From positions 434,001-498,000 of the forward strand of contig NZ_JABBGH010000001.1 in assembly GCF_012927305.1 (NCBI RefSeq): 64,000 nucleotides of DNA, written 5' to 3'. The first letter of the stretch is position 1, and each line of letters opens with the position of its first letter. Under the pieces are notes generated by a model that saw nothing but the letters and a program-made list of their open reading frames with translations, was not told where the DNA came from and ran no database searches. The position numbers and the translations under genes are program-made. This DNA comes from Hymenobacter polaris (GTDB taxonomy: Bacteria > Bacteroidota > Bacteroidia > Cytophagales > Hymenobacteraceae). Of this stretch, positions 32,262-39,635 are shown in pieces.

Positions 32262-32433
32262 AACGGATACGCCTGGCGATGCCAGGCTGACTACGCGGAC
32301 GAGCAGCGGCCTTCGGCTCGCACCTTATCCCTAAGGGCAAGAGGCAGGCGAAGCCGCCCTACCGTCCGCGTAGTCAGCCTGGCATCGCCAGGCGTATCCG
32401 TTTTAATCCGTTGAATCCGTTAAATCTGCGGTC
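32231..32433. repeat. Large inverted repeat with GACCGCAGATTTAACGGATT termini
   Basis: Arms of about 70 bases are perfectly or nearly complementary: GACCGCAGATTTAACGGATT at the left end, its complement at the right, and in the inner part CGCCTGGCGATGCCAGGC followed by TGACTACGCGGAC. The loop is about 60 bases with no ORF. The element spans the whole gap between two convergent genes; the left arm encodes the SirB1-like protein's last residues and the right arm touches the redoxin stop codon. Same family as 59819-60011 and 60385-60453. Confidence 0.9.
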
Positions 32434-32998
32434 AGCGTTTAATGAGGCAGCCTGCGGCGCGGGTGTCGCCCACGCCGGCAGGGCGGCCGGCCAGTAGGTT
32501 ATCGAGGGCTTGGCGCAGGTAAGGCTGGCGCACGTCGCTGGCTACCTGGGGGTTATCATCGATGGCGCCGCGGTAGCGCACGGCGAAGCTGCCGCCGCTG
32601 GGTTGCAGCACTACGGCCTCCGTAGTTTTGCTGACCCCTAGGGCGGCGCTGGCGGCCCCGCCGTCGGTAAAGGTGGCTAGGTTGGCTCCGCCGCCGTCGC
32701 CCGCGTCGAGGTTGATGGGCACGTTAACGAACATAAATGCCACGTCGCGGCCTTCGTAGGCGCTGCGCAGGGCGCTGAGGCGCTCTTGGTAGAGCCGCGA
32801 AAAGGCGCAGCCGGGGTTCACAAACACCACTACCACCGCCTTGCGGTCGGCGTAGGCGCTCAGCGAGGCATCGCCGCCCCCGGTTTTCTGCACCGTGAAA
32901 TCGCGCACGGGGCTGCCCTGAGCCCGCGCCACGCCCACCGCCACGGTAGCCAGCAGCAACCCGGTGGCTACTATAATCGAGAGTTTGTGAAAACGCAT
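32432..32998 (-). CDS. Exported redoxin-like protein with atypical active site
   Basis: The 188-residue product has a signal peptide (about 1-26) and a thioredoxin/AhpC-like fold: VRDFTVQKTGGG, AVVVVFVNPGCAFSR, VAFMFVNVPIN, EAVVLQPSG. The active site shows a single Cys in NPGCAFSR, lacking the second Cys of a CxxC site. Another Cys lies near the C-terminus in AAGCLIKR, which may act as resolving residue or metal ligand. Probably periplasmic; function unknown. Its stop codon abuts the inverted repeat. Confidence 0.75.
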   Translation of the reverse strand: MRFHKLSIIVATGLLLATVAVGVARAQGSPVRDFTVQKTGGGDASLSAYADRKAVVVVFVNPGCAFSRLYQERLSALRSAYEGRDVAFMFVNVPINLDAGDGGGANLATFTDGGAASAALGVSKTTEAVVLQPSGGSFAVRYRGAIDDNPQVASDVRQPYLRQALDNLLAGRPAGVGDTRAAGCLIKR

Positions 32999-33059
32999 AG
33001 GATGAGCTAAAAACGAGGTAAAAGTCTGATTGGCTGGCGAGTGACGAAGCCGGGTGGCC

Positions 33060-33743
33060 CTAGGCCGGGCCTACGCAATACGTAAGCACGTAGCCGGGAG
33101 CGGGCTCGAAATAACAAATCTGGTGCCGCGTTTCCTGCCCCGCCAGCCAGAGCCGGGCGGGCAGGGTGCCGGCAGGCGGCCAGGGCCCGGGCGGCAGGTC
33201 GAGCAGCAGGTTTTGGCGGAAGATAATACCGGCGCGGCCGCTGAGCTTAAACAGGGTTTCCTTGGCGCTCCAGAGCAGGGTATAAAGCGCCTCAGGCGCC
33301 GCGCCTCGGCCAATAGCCTGCTCGCTAACGGCCTGCTCGGCAGCGGTCAAAAACTTGGGCGCAATGCGCTGGGCTTTGGGGCGCACGGCCTCCACGTCGA
33401 GGCCGGCGCCGCCGCCGGGCGGGGCCAGCAGCGCGGCCACCCAGGCCCCGGCGTGCGACAGCGACACGGTGGGGCCTAGGGTAGCGCCCAGCAGGTAGGG
33501 ACGGCCGCTGGCCTCGTTGCGCAGCGGAGCCGCCGGGTAGCCGGCCGCCGCCAGCAGGTGCTGCACCAGCACGCGCCCGGCCAACCACTGCGCCTGGCGC
33601 GGGCCGGCGGTGCGGGCGGGCAGCAGGGGCGCGTAGGCGGGGGCATCGGCCAGCAGGGGCCACAGGGCGGCGGGGGCTTCGAGCAGGTGCCAGCGGCCCA
33701 GCCAGGCCCCGCCAGGCAGGGGCTGAAGTGAATGGAGCGGCAT
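33060..33743 (-). CDS. 4'-phosphopantetheinyl transferase (Sfp type)
   Basis: ATG at 33743 gives 227 residues; further upstream ORF sequence overlaps the WD40 gene and is a shadow. The Sfp-type signatures are GLDVE at 114-118 (magnesium ligands) and WSAKETLFKL at 158-167, with SLSHAG (95-100) contacting CoA. It transfers phosphopantetheine from CoA to a carrier protein Ser. The partner is not in the window: either the fatty-acid ACP or a secondary-metabolite carrier. It is divergent from the WD40 gene with under 90 bases between. Confidence 0.92.
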   Translation of the reverse strand: MPLHSLQPLPGGAWLGRWHLLEAPAALWPLLADAPAYAPLLPARTAGPRQAQWLAGRVLVQHLLAAAGYPAAPLRNEASGRPYLLGATLGPTVSLSHAGAWVAALLAPPGGGAGLDVEAVRPKAQRIAPKFLTAAEQAVSEQAIGRGAAPEALYTLLWSAKETLFKLSGRAGIIFRQNLLLDLPPGPWPPAGTLPARLWLAGQETRHQICYFEPAPGYVLTYCVGPA

Positions 33744-33831
33744 AAAAAGGAGCGGGCGGCGAAGGTAGTGCCCCGGCGCGGCCCGACCTTTGCCGCCCGC
33801 CCGGCGCCTTAGCCAACCGGGCTCGTTGCTT

Positions 33832-34788
33832 ATGCTCGCCGCCGCCGCTTCGTTTTCTCGCCCTACCGCGCACCGCCTCGGCACGCTGGCCGGGCACCGC
33901 GACGCGGTGTACGCGCTCGCTGGCCGACCCAACGCCGACCGGGTGTTTTCGAGCGGGGCCGACGGGCTGGTGGTGGCCTGGAACGCCGCCGACCCCGCCC
34001 AGGACGGCCAGCTGCTGGCCCAGGTCGAAAACTCGGTGTACGCCCTGCGCGAGCTGCCAACCCTCGGGCTGCTGGCGGTGGGCCACAACTTTCAGGGCGT
34101 GCAGCTGCTCGACCTGGCCTCGCGCCGGCTGGCCTACGCCACGGCCCTGCCGCCGCTGGCTATTTTCGATATGGTGTACGCGGAAAGCCGCCAGCGCCTG
34201 TACTGCGCCCTGGCCGATGGCACGCTGGCCGTGCTGGTGGGCCCCGAGTTCCGGCTGGAAAAGCTGCTGCGCCTCAGCGAGAAAAGCCTGCGCTGCCTGG
34301 CCCTGCACGAAGCGCGCGGCGAGCTGGCCGTGGGCAGCTCCGACTGGGTTACCTACGTGCTCGACCTCGACTCACTGGCCGTGAAATTCCAACTGGCCGA
34401 GGCTACCAACTCGGTATTCGCCCTCACTTACTCGCCCGACGGGGCCAGCCTGCTGGCCGCCGGGCGCGATGCCCACCTGCGCCGCTATGACGTGGACCAG
34501 GACTACGCGCCAGGCCTGGTAGTGGTGGCCCACATGTACGCTATCAACCACCTAGCCTTCAGCGCCGACGGGCGCTACCTGGCTTCGTGTTCGCTCGATA
34601 AGAGCATCAAGCTTTGGGATGCCGCCACCCTAGGGCTGCTGCGGGTGCTGGATAGGGCGCGGGCCGCGGGCCACGGCACCTCCGTCAATAAAGTAGTTTG
34701 GCCGGGCGGGCAGCACCGGCTAGTTTCGTGCAGCGATGACCGCAGCCTGGCCGTGTGGCAGGTGGTAGAGGGTGCCGCTAGCTTATAG
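33832..34788 (+). CDS. WD40-repeat protein
   Basis: The chosen ATG at 33832 gives 318 residues; a TTG at 33790 is in frame. About seven WD40-like blades can be seen, for example RLGTLAGHRDAVYALA then RVFSSGADGLVVAWN, TNSVFALTYSPDGASLLAAG then DAHLRRYD, and HLAFSADGRYLASCSLDKSI followed by KLWDAATL. No signal peptide, so cytoplasmic; a propeller scaffold for protein contacts. It lies just upstream of the DivIVA-domain gene on the same strand. Confidence 0.9.
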   Translation: MLAAAASFSRPTAHRLGTLAGHRDAVYALAGRPNADRVFSSGADGLVVAWNAADPAQDGQLLAQVENSVYALRELPTLGLLAVGHNFQGVQLLDLASRRLAYATALPPLAIFDMVYAESRQRLYCALADGTLAVLVGPEFRLEKLLRLSEKSLRCLALHEARGELAVGSSDWVTYVLDLDSLAVKFQLAEATNSVFALTYSPDGASLLAAGRDAHLRRYDVDQDYAPGLVVVAHMYAINHLAFSADGRYLASCSLDKSIKLWDAATLGLLRVLDRARAAGHGTSVNKVVWPGGQHRLVSCSDDRSLAVWQVVEGAASL

Positions 34789-34905
34789 CGGTTGGCGGTT
34801 GGCTTTCGTTGTAGGGCGGGCCAGGGAGTGGCTAGCTTATTTCTGTTTATACTTTAAAACTAAAAAGCTACTAGCTAACTGGCTAGCGGCTAACTGCTTC
34901 GCAAG

Positions 34906-35877
34906 ATGAAAATTACCGCCCTGGATATTCGGCAGAAAACGTTTGAGAAATCCTTTCGGGGAGTTGATAAGGATGAGGTGCAGGCATTTTTGAACATGCT
35001 CTCGCAGCAGTGGGAGCGCATGGGGGAGGAAAACCGCGAGTTGCGCCTCAAGCTCGACCATACGATGCACGACGTGCAGAAGCTGCGCGAGGTGGAAAGC
35101 TCCCTGTACCGCACCCTCAAAACGGCCGAGGACACCGGCAACTCCATTACCGAGCAGGCCCAGCGCGACGCCGACCTGCGCCGCCGCGAGGCCCAGCTGC
35201 AAGCCGAGCACACCCTGGCCGATGCCCGCCAGCGGGCCCGCGCCATTGTGGACGAGGCCTACCAAACCGCCGCCGCGACTGTGGCCGACATGCAGAAGGA
35301 AGTGGGCGGCCTGGGCCAGGAGTGCCAGCGCCTCGAGCAGCAGCTCGACACGCTGGTGCACAGCCTGCACCACCTGGCTACCGAGGCGCTCGACAAAGCG
35401 CAGCGCGCCGGCGCGCGCCCCAAAAATGGGGCGGCGGCCATCCTTTCGCGGGCGGCCAGCGTAAAGCCAGAGCGGCCCTCAGAACCGGCCGAACCTACGC
35501 CCCCCAAGCCTGCCCCTGCCATGCAAATAACTGCCCCCACTCGCCCCGCCGCTGCCATGCCCGCCGCCGCGCCTACCGCCTACAACCCCAAGCCGGGCCA
35601 GCAGCCCGACCCCCGCAACCCCAACCAAGCGCCCGGCCCCGACATTGAGCGGCCCCAGGCCCCGCGCGAAAACCCCGGCATCTCGCCCGCGCCTTTCGTG
35701 CCCGAGCCCGGCCCCGAAACCGTGCCCAACTCGCCCTCGCCCTATGTGGAGCCCGCCCGGCCCGAAATCGCGCCCATTGGCCCCGACCGCCCCGATATTC
35801 AGCAGCCCGAGCCCATCACGCATCCTGGCATGGCTGCCGCGCCAGCAGGGGAAAAGTCGTTCTTCGACGAGCTATAA
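34906..35877 (+). CDS. DivIVA-domain protein with Pro-rich tail
   Basis: A 323-residue protein. The N-terminus (MKITALDIRQKTFEKSFRGV then DKDEVQAFL) matches the DivIVA lipid-binding crossed-loop segment. A long coiled coil follows (about 30-165: heptads through ENRELRLKLDHTMHDVQKLR and EAQLQAEHTLADARQRARAI). The last ~150 residues are Pro/Ala-rich and probably disordered, ending GEKSFFDEL. DivIVA proteins bind curved membrane and recruit division or polar-growth factors in Gram-positives; homologues in Bacteroidota exist but their job is unclear. Confidence 0.88.
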   Translation: MKITALDIRQKTFEKSFRGVDKDEVQAFLNMLSQQWERMGEENRELRLKLDHTMHDVQKLREVESSLYRTLKTAEDTGNSITEQAQRDADLRRREAQLQAEHTLADARQRARAIVDEAYQTAAATVADMQKEVGGLGQECQRLEQQLDTLVHSLHHLATEALDKAQRAGARPKNGAAAILSRAASVKPERPSEPAEPTPPKPAPAMQITAPTRPAAAMPAAAPTAYNPKPGQQPDPRNPNQAPGPDIERPQAPRENPGISPAPFVPEPGPETVPNSPSPYVEPARPEIAPIGPDRPDIQQPEPITHPGMAAAPAGEKSFFDEL

Positions 35878-35898
35878 GTGGGCGCCCTAGGGCAATTG

Positions 35899-35940
35899 AC
35901 AACGCAGAAGGCCCCGCACTGGCGGGGCCTTTTGCGTTGT
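35899..35940. terminator. Hairpin terminator after the DivIVA gene
   Basis: Nineteen-base perfect arms (ACAACGCAGAAGGCCCCGC and GCGGGGCCTTTTGCGTTGT) enclose a four-base loop. It sits directly beside dispersed palindrome copy 4. Confidence 0.88.
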
Positions 35941-35941
35941 T

Positions 35942-36033
35942 AGACCGTCCTGCTGAGCTGGCCGAAGCATCTCTACCGCACCGTTCGGGCATCGTTCGGT
36001 AGAAATGCTTCGGCCAGCTCAGCAGGACGGTCT
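35942..36033. repeat. Dispersed palindromic element, copy 4
   Basis: Arms AGACCGTCCTGCTGAGCTGG, then CCGAAGCATCTCTACCG, fold back onto their complement with an AT base change in the right arm (GAAATGCTTCGG). Followed by T6. It lies between convergent genes, in tandem with a separate terminator. Confidence 0.88.
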
Positions 36034-36060
36034 TTTTTGCCAGATATATTTCTAGCAAGG

Positions 36061-36852
36061 CTACAGCAGCCCTTTAATCCAGCCGCCATCAACGGCCGTG
36101 GAGGTGCCGGTGATGTAGCTAGCGCGGGCCGAGCACAGAAAGGCGGCCAGCGCCGCAAACTCGGCCGGCTCGCCCAGGCGCTGCATGGGGATTTCCTGGG
36201 TCCAGCGGGCGGTGGCAGCTTCGGGGCTGATGTCTTCGCGCGCGGCGGCGGCCTGGGCCAGCTGCTCGACACGCTCGGTGCGGGTGTAGCCGGGCAAAAT
36301 AGTGTTGACCGTGACGCCGAACGGCGCTACCTCGGTGGCCAGCGTGCGCACCAGGCCCGTCACGGCCGCCCGCAGGCTATTGGACAGCAGTAACCCCGTC
36401 ACCGGCTGCTTAACGGCAATGGACGTGATGGTGAGGATGCGGCCCCAGCCGCGCGCCTTCATGCCCGGCAGCACGGCCCGCGTCAGCTCGACCACGCTGC
36501 CGAGCAGCAGTTGGGTGGCCGCTGCCCACGCGGCCGCGTCGTGCGCCTCGAAGGGCCCGGCCGGCGGCCCGCCCGAGTTCGTGACCAATATATCGACCTG
36601 CCCGAAGCGCCCTAGGGCCGCCTCAGTCACCTGAGCCACGCCGGCGGGCGTGCCTACATCGGCCACTACGGGCAGCACGGGCACGCCGTGGGCGGCCGCT
36701 ATTTCGGCGCAGGTGGCGAGCAGCGCCGCCTCGCCGCGGGCGCACAGCACGAGCGACGCGCCTTCGGCGGCCAGCTCCTCGGCCACGGCGCGGCCCAGGC
36801 CCTTGCTGGCGGCCGCCACCAGCGCCACCTTGCCTTTGATGCCTAAATCCAT
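36061..36852 (-). CDS. SDR family protein lacking the catalytic Tyr-Lys pair
   Basis: A 263-residue SDR-fold protein. The nucleotide loop reads VAAASKGLG at 12-20 in place of TGxxxGIG, the NNAG motif is TNSGGPPAG, and the end SYITGTSTAVDGGW is normal. Where YxxxK should stand, aligned on the following AAV helix, the sequence is SNSLR (in TGLLLSNSLRAAVTGLV): both Tyr and Lys are absent. I recall an SDR subfamily with LSN(A/S)LR here, so it may be a conserved variant. Substrate and activity unknown; a non-catalytic or differently catalysing enzyme is possible. Confidence 0.85.
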   Translation of the reverse strand: MDLGIKGKVALVAAASKGLGRAVAEELAAEGASLVLCARGEAALLATCAEIAAAHGVPVLPVVADVGTPAGVAQVTEAALGRFGQVDILVTNSGGPPAGPFEAHDAAAWAAATQLLLGSVVELTRAVLPGMKARGWGRILTITSIAVKQPVTGLLLSNSLRAAVTGLVRTLATEVAPFGVTVNTILPGYTRTERVEQLAQAAAAREDISPEAATARWTQEIPMQRLGEPAEFAALAAFLCSARASYITGTSTAVDGGWIKGLL

Positions 36853-36870
36853 AATGAAGGGCCTAGGGGT

Positions 36871-37251
36871 TTATTTCTGGCGCAGGTAAGCGTCGCTGCC
36901 GTCGAGCCAGTCCTGGCGCGGGGGGCTGAACACATCCACGTCGAGCGTGTCTTCGAGGGCTTCGGCCTGGTGCGGCACGTTGGACGGGATGCAGAGCACC
37001 TCGCCGGCCCGCACAATTACTTCTTCGCCGTCGCCCTCGCCCACCCGGAAGCGCAGCGCGCCCTCCAAGATGTAGGTTATCTGCTCGTTGTGGTGCTGGT
37101 GGCGGGGCACCAGGGCGCCTTTTTTGAGGTAGACGTGGGCCAGCATCATGTCCTGGCCCGTGATGAGGCGGCGGCCGATGGTGTCCGAAAGCTGGTCGAC
37201 GGGCATGTCGGCCCAGCGGTGCAGGGTGGCTTGGGGAGGAGTGGGTTCCAT
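36871..37251 (-). CDS. Single-domain cupin
   Basis: ATG at 37251 gives 126 residues. Cupin motif 1 is seen in VPRHQHHNEQITYILEG (metal ligands His, His, Glu) and motif 2 in VLCIPSNVPHQAEA (third His). Small metal-binding beta-barrel; members range from dioxygenases to sugar-binding or isomerase proteins, so the reaction is not assigned. It is 18 bases upstream of the atypical SDR gene on the same strand, likely co-transcribed, and divergent from folB. Confidence 0.88.
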   Translation of the reverse strand: MEPTPPQATLHRWADMPVDQLSDTIGRRLITGQDMMLAHVYLKKGALVPRHQHHNEQITYILEGALRFRVGEGDGEEVIVRAGEVLCIPSNVPHQAEALEDTLDVDVFSPPRQDWLDGSDAYLRQK

Positions 37252-37388
37252 GGGGGAAAAGGGTTTAGCGCCAGCTAAAGTAGCCGCTGCGCCGGTGCCG
37301 CCACCGCGGGCGCGGCGCCGGCGCCCCACCTTTGCCCTGGGGCCAGGTGCCGCGCCCTGCTTTTTCTCACTCATTTACTACCACACCA

Positions 37389-37763
37389 ATGGGGCAAATC
37401 GCACTCGAAGGCCTGGAATTTTTCGCCTTCCACGGCTACTATGACGAAGAGCAAAAAATTGGTAACAAGTACGGCGTCGATATCTACCTCACCACCGACC
37501 TCTACGCCGCCGGAGCTTCCGATAAGCTAACCGAAACCATTGACTACGAAGTGCTTTACCGCCTAGTGCTGGCCGAAATGCAGCAGCCCGCCCGCCTGCT
37601 CGAACACCTGGCCCACCGCATTCTCGACCGCGTGCTGGGCGAGCTGCCGCCGGTGCGCCGGGCGCGGGTCAGCGTTTCCAAATTCAACCCGCCGCTGGGC
37701 GGCATTTGCCAGCGGGCGCGGGTCACGCTCAGCCGGCGGCGCCAGCCGCCCCTAGGGCAGTAG
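37389..37763 (+). CDS. folB: Dihydroneopterin aldolase
   Basis: ATG at 37389 gives 124 residues, the usual FolB length. Blocks: LEGLEFFAFHGYYDEEQKIG at the N-terminus (conserved Tyr/Glu pterin site), TETIDYEVLYRLV, LLEHLAHRILD, and VSVSKFNPPLGG with the conserved Lys near 101. It converts dihydroneopterin to 6-hydroxymethyl-dihydropterin and glycolaldehyde in folate synthesis. Confidence 0.93.
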   Translation: MGQIALEGLEFFAFHGYYDEEQKIGNKYGVDIYLTTDLYAAGASDKLTETIDYEVLYRLVLAEMQQPARLLEHLAHRILDRVLGELPPVRRARVSVSKFNPPLGGICQRARVTLSRRRQPPLGQ

Positions 37764-37810
37764 CCGGCCAAAACTGGCGCGGCGCGGAATCTTTGGGAGC
37801 CGCGGCGGGT

Positions 37811-37845
37811 TTGGAGCCGGCGGCCACGGCCAGCGGCTACCTTTG
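37811..37845 (+). promoter_or_regulatory. Bacteroidota-type promoter for the DUF1573 gene
   Basis: TTG at 37811-37813 is followed after 24 bases by TACCTTTG at 37838-37845; a second overlapping -7 candidate TAAATTTG is at 37850-37857. The start codon lies about 60-70 bases downstream. Confidence 0.6.
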
Positions 37846-37916
37846 GCCGTAAATTTGCCAGGCCTGCTCGGCACCCTACTTTTGCTACCACTCATTCCTT
37901 CAACCATCTACTTGTC

Positions 37917-38354
37917 ATGACGAAAATGCTGCTACTGGCCGCTGGCCTCGCTTTTGCCGCCACCGCCGCCCACGCCCAGGCTCCGGCCATGAAATCGGCC
38001 AAGGCTACCAAAGTTGCCGGTCCTCAAATTGAGTTTTCGGAAGTGAAGTACGACTTCGGCTCCATCAAGCAGGGCGACATCGTAGACCACACCTTCAAGT
38101 TCAAGAACGTGGGCACCCAGCCGCTCGTGATTTCCAACATCGGCGTGAGCTGCGGCTGCACCACCCCGGCCTGGACCAAGGAGCCCGTGCAGCCCGGCAA
38201 GATGGGTACCATCTCGGCCAAATTTAACTCGGCCGGCAAGGAAGGCATGCAAAACAAAGTGCTGACCATCGACTCGAACTCGGTAGGTGGCAGCACCACC
38301 GTCTCGCTGGTGGGCGACGTAAAGTCAGCCGCTACCGCCACTACCCTGAAGTAA
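37917..38354 (+). CDS. DUF1573 exported protein
   Basis: A 145-residue protein with signal peptide (MTKMLLLAAGLAFAATAAHA) and one DUF1573 Ig-like domain: FSEVKYDFGSIKQGDIVDHT, FKFKNVGTQPLVISNIGVSC, GCTTPAWTKEPVQPGKMG. The Cys-Gly-Cys pair is a family mark. Periplasmic or outer-membrane associated; function unknown, very common in Bacteroidota. Confidence 0.93.
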   Translation: MTKMLLLAAGLAFAATAAHAQAPAMKSAKATKVAGPQIEFSEVKYDFGSIKQGDIVDHTFKFKNVGTQPLVISNIGVSCGCTTPAWTKEPVQPGKMGTISAKFNSAGKEGMQNKVLTIDSNSVGGSTTVSLVGDVKSAATATTLK

Positions 38355-38374
38355 GCAACGCTAAGCTCTACTGA

Positions 38375-38406
38375 AAAAGGCCCGCAGCACTAGCTGCGGG
38401 CCTTTT
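38375..38406 (+). terminator. Hairpin terminator after the DUF1573 gene
   Basis: AAAAGGCCCGCAGC and GCTGCGGGCCTTTT pair perfectly around ACTA, followed by CTTTTT. Confidence 0.9.
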
Positions 38407-38452
38407 CTTTTTGGCTACCGTTTAGCCAGCGTAACTACGCCGGCTGTTTGCG

Positions 38453-38830
38453 TTACAGCTTGCTTACGGCGAACAGCAGACGCACCCAGCCGGCGATGAG
38501 CAGCAGGCCGCCTAGGGGCGCCACGGCGCCAAACTTGGTGATGCCCGTGAAGCAGATGGCGTAGAGCGAGCCGCTGAAGATGACGACGCCCGCCGCCCAC
38601 AGCAGCGCCGCCGTGTCGAGGCCGCGCACATCGGGGCGGACGGCGGCCAGCACGCCCAGCGCCAGCAGCGCCAGGGTGTGGTAGAACTGGTAGCGCACGG
38701 CCGTTTCGAAGGTTTCGGCGCGGCCGCTGGCTTCGAGCATGGGCCGCAGCCCGTGGGCCCCGAAGGCGCCGATGGCCACCGTGAGGGCCCCTAGGACGGC
38801 AGCTAGTTGAAGAATAAGGCGGGCAGACAT
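38453..38830 (-). CDS. DUF423 small membrane protein
   Basis: A 125-residue protein with four hydrophobic helices matching the DUF423/YgdD family: LAAVLGALTVAIGAFGAHGL at the start, YQFYHTLALLALGVLA, AGVVIFSGSLYAICFTG and APLGGLLLIAGWVRLL. Inner membrane, function unknown. Confidence 0.92.
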   Translation of the reverse strand: MSARLILQLAAVLGALTVAIGAFGAHGLRPMLEASGRAETFETAVRYQFYHTLALLALGVLAAVRPDVRGLDTAALLWAAGVVIFSGSLYAICFTGITKFGAVAPLGGLLLIAGWVRLLFAVSKL

Positions 38831-38870
38831 GCGGTGGAGAAAAGTTGGGAAGAGTGAGTTGAAAGCCTAA

Positions 38871-38968
38871 AGAACGTCATGCTGAGCTTGCCGAAGCATC
38901 TCTCCCGCACCGTTGAACGATTCAAACGGTGCGGGAGAGATGCTTCGGCAAGCTCAGCATGACGTTCT
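38871..38968. repeat. Dispersed palindromic element, copy 5 (near-perfect)
   Basis: About 46-base perfect arms: AGAACGTCATGCTGAGCTTG, then CCGAAGCATCTCTCCCGCACCG, around the loop ACGAT. The most regular copy in the window. It lies in the gap between the DUF423 and cdd genes, both leftward. Confidence 0.92.
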
Positions 38969-38996
38969 CTTTACCCTTACCGTCTCATCCTACAGC

Positions 38997-39521
38997 CTAC
39001 AGCCTAGGGGGTAAGTCGCTCTGCGAGAAGTGGAAGGGGAGCAAGTCGGCCAGGCGCTCGAAGCGCAGCACGGTGCCGGCCAGGCTGGGCAGCAGCAGCC
39101 AGATGGGCGCGCCCTGGCGCAACTCGTATTCCAGCATCACTTGGCGGCAGGCCCCGCAGGGCAGCGCGGGGCTGAAGTCGCCGGTGGTGGGCCGTCCGGC
39201 CACCGACATGCCCACGATGCGCGGCGGCTCGCCACCCGCCCAGCTACCAGCCAGCCCAAACAAAGCTGTGCGCTCGGCGCAGAGGCCCGAGGGGTAGGCC
39301 GCGTTTTCCTGGTTGGTGCCCTGGTAGAGGCTGCCATCGGCCAGCAGCAGGGCCGCGCCCACATGGAAGTGCGAGTAGGGCGCGTAGGCAAACTGGGTGG
39401 CCGCGCGGGCGGCGTCCCAGGTGCGGCGCTCGGCGGGCGCCAGCAGGTCGGGGCTGGCAAACTCGTCGTAGGCCAGGCTGAGCTGGCGGCGGGTGGCGGA
39501 AGGCGGACTGGCGGCGGCCAT
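38997..39521 (-). CDS. cdd: Cytidine deaminase
   Basis: A 174-residue enzyme with the zinc site C81-A-E83 (in GLCAERTALFGL) and C122-G-A-C125 (PCGACRQVMLEY); Glu83 is the proton shuttle. The substrate loop is HFHVGAALLLADG then NQENAAYPSG. It deaminates cytidine and deoxycytidine in pyrimidine salvage. About 40 residues longer at the N-terminus than the compact tetrameric class. Confidence 0.95.
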   Translation of the reverse strand: MAAASPPSATRRQLSLAYDEFASPDLLAPAERRTWDAARAATQFAYAPYSHFHVGAALLLADGSLYQGTNQENAAYPSGLCAERTALFGLAGSWAGGEPPRIVGMSVAGRPTTGDFSPALPCGACRQVMLEYELRQGAPIWLLLPSLAGTVLRFERLADLLPFHFSQSDLPPRL

Positions 39522-39635
39522 GCGGATGGGCAGGGAAATGGGGCGGCAAAGAACGGCAAAAATTGGCCAGCACCGCTCTAGGTCTCGTTAGCTGCCGAAG
39601 CTGCTCGCCGGGTAGCCGCTACTTTTACCCGCCTT

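Noticed and set aside
33744..34088. N-terminal extension of the phosphopantetheinyl transferase frame
   Set aside because: The extra 115 codons overlap the WD40 gene antisense and have no Sfp homology; the ATG at 33743 gives the normal family start.
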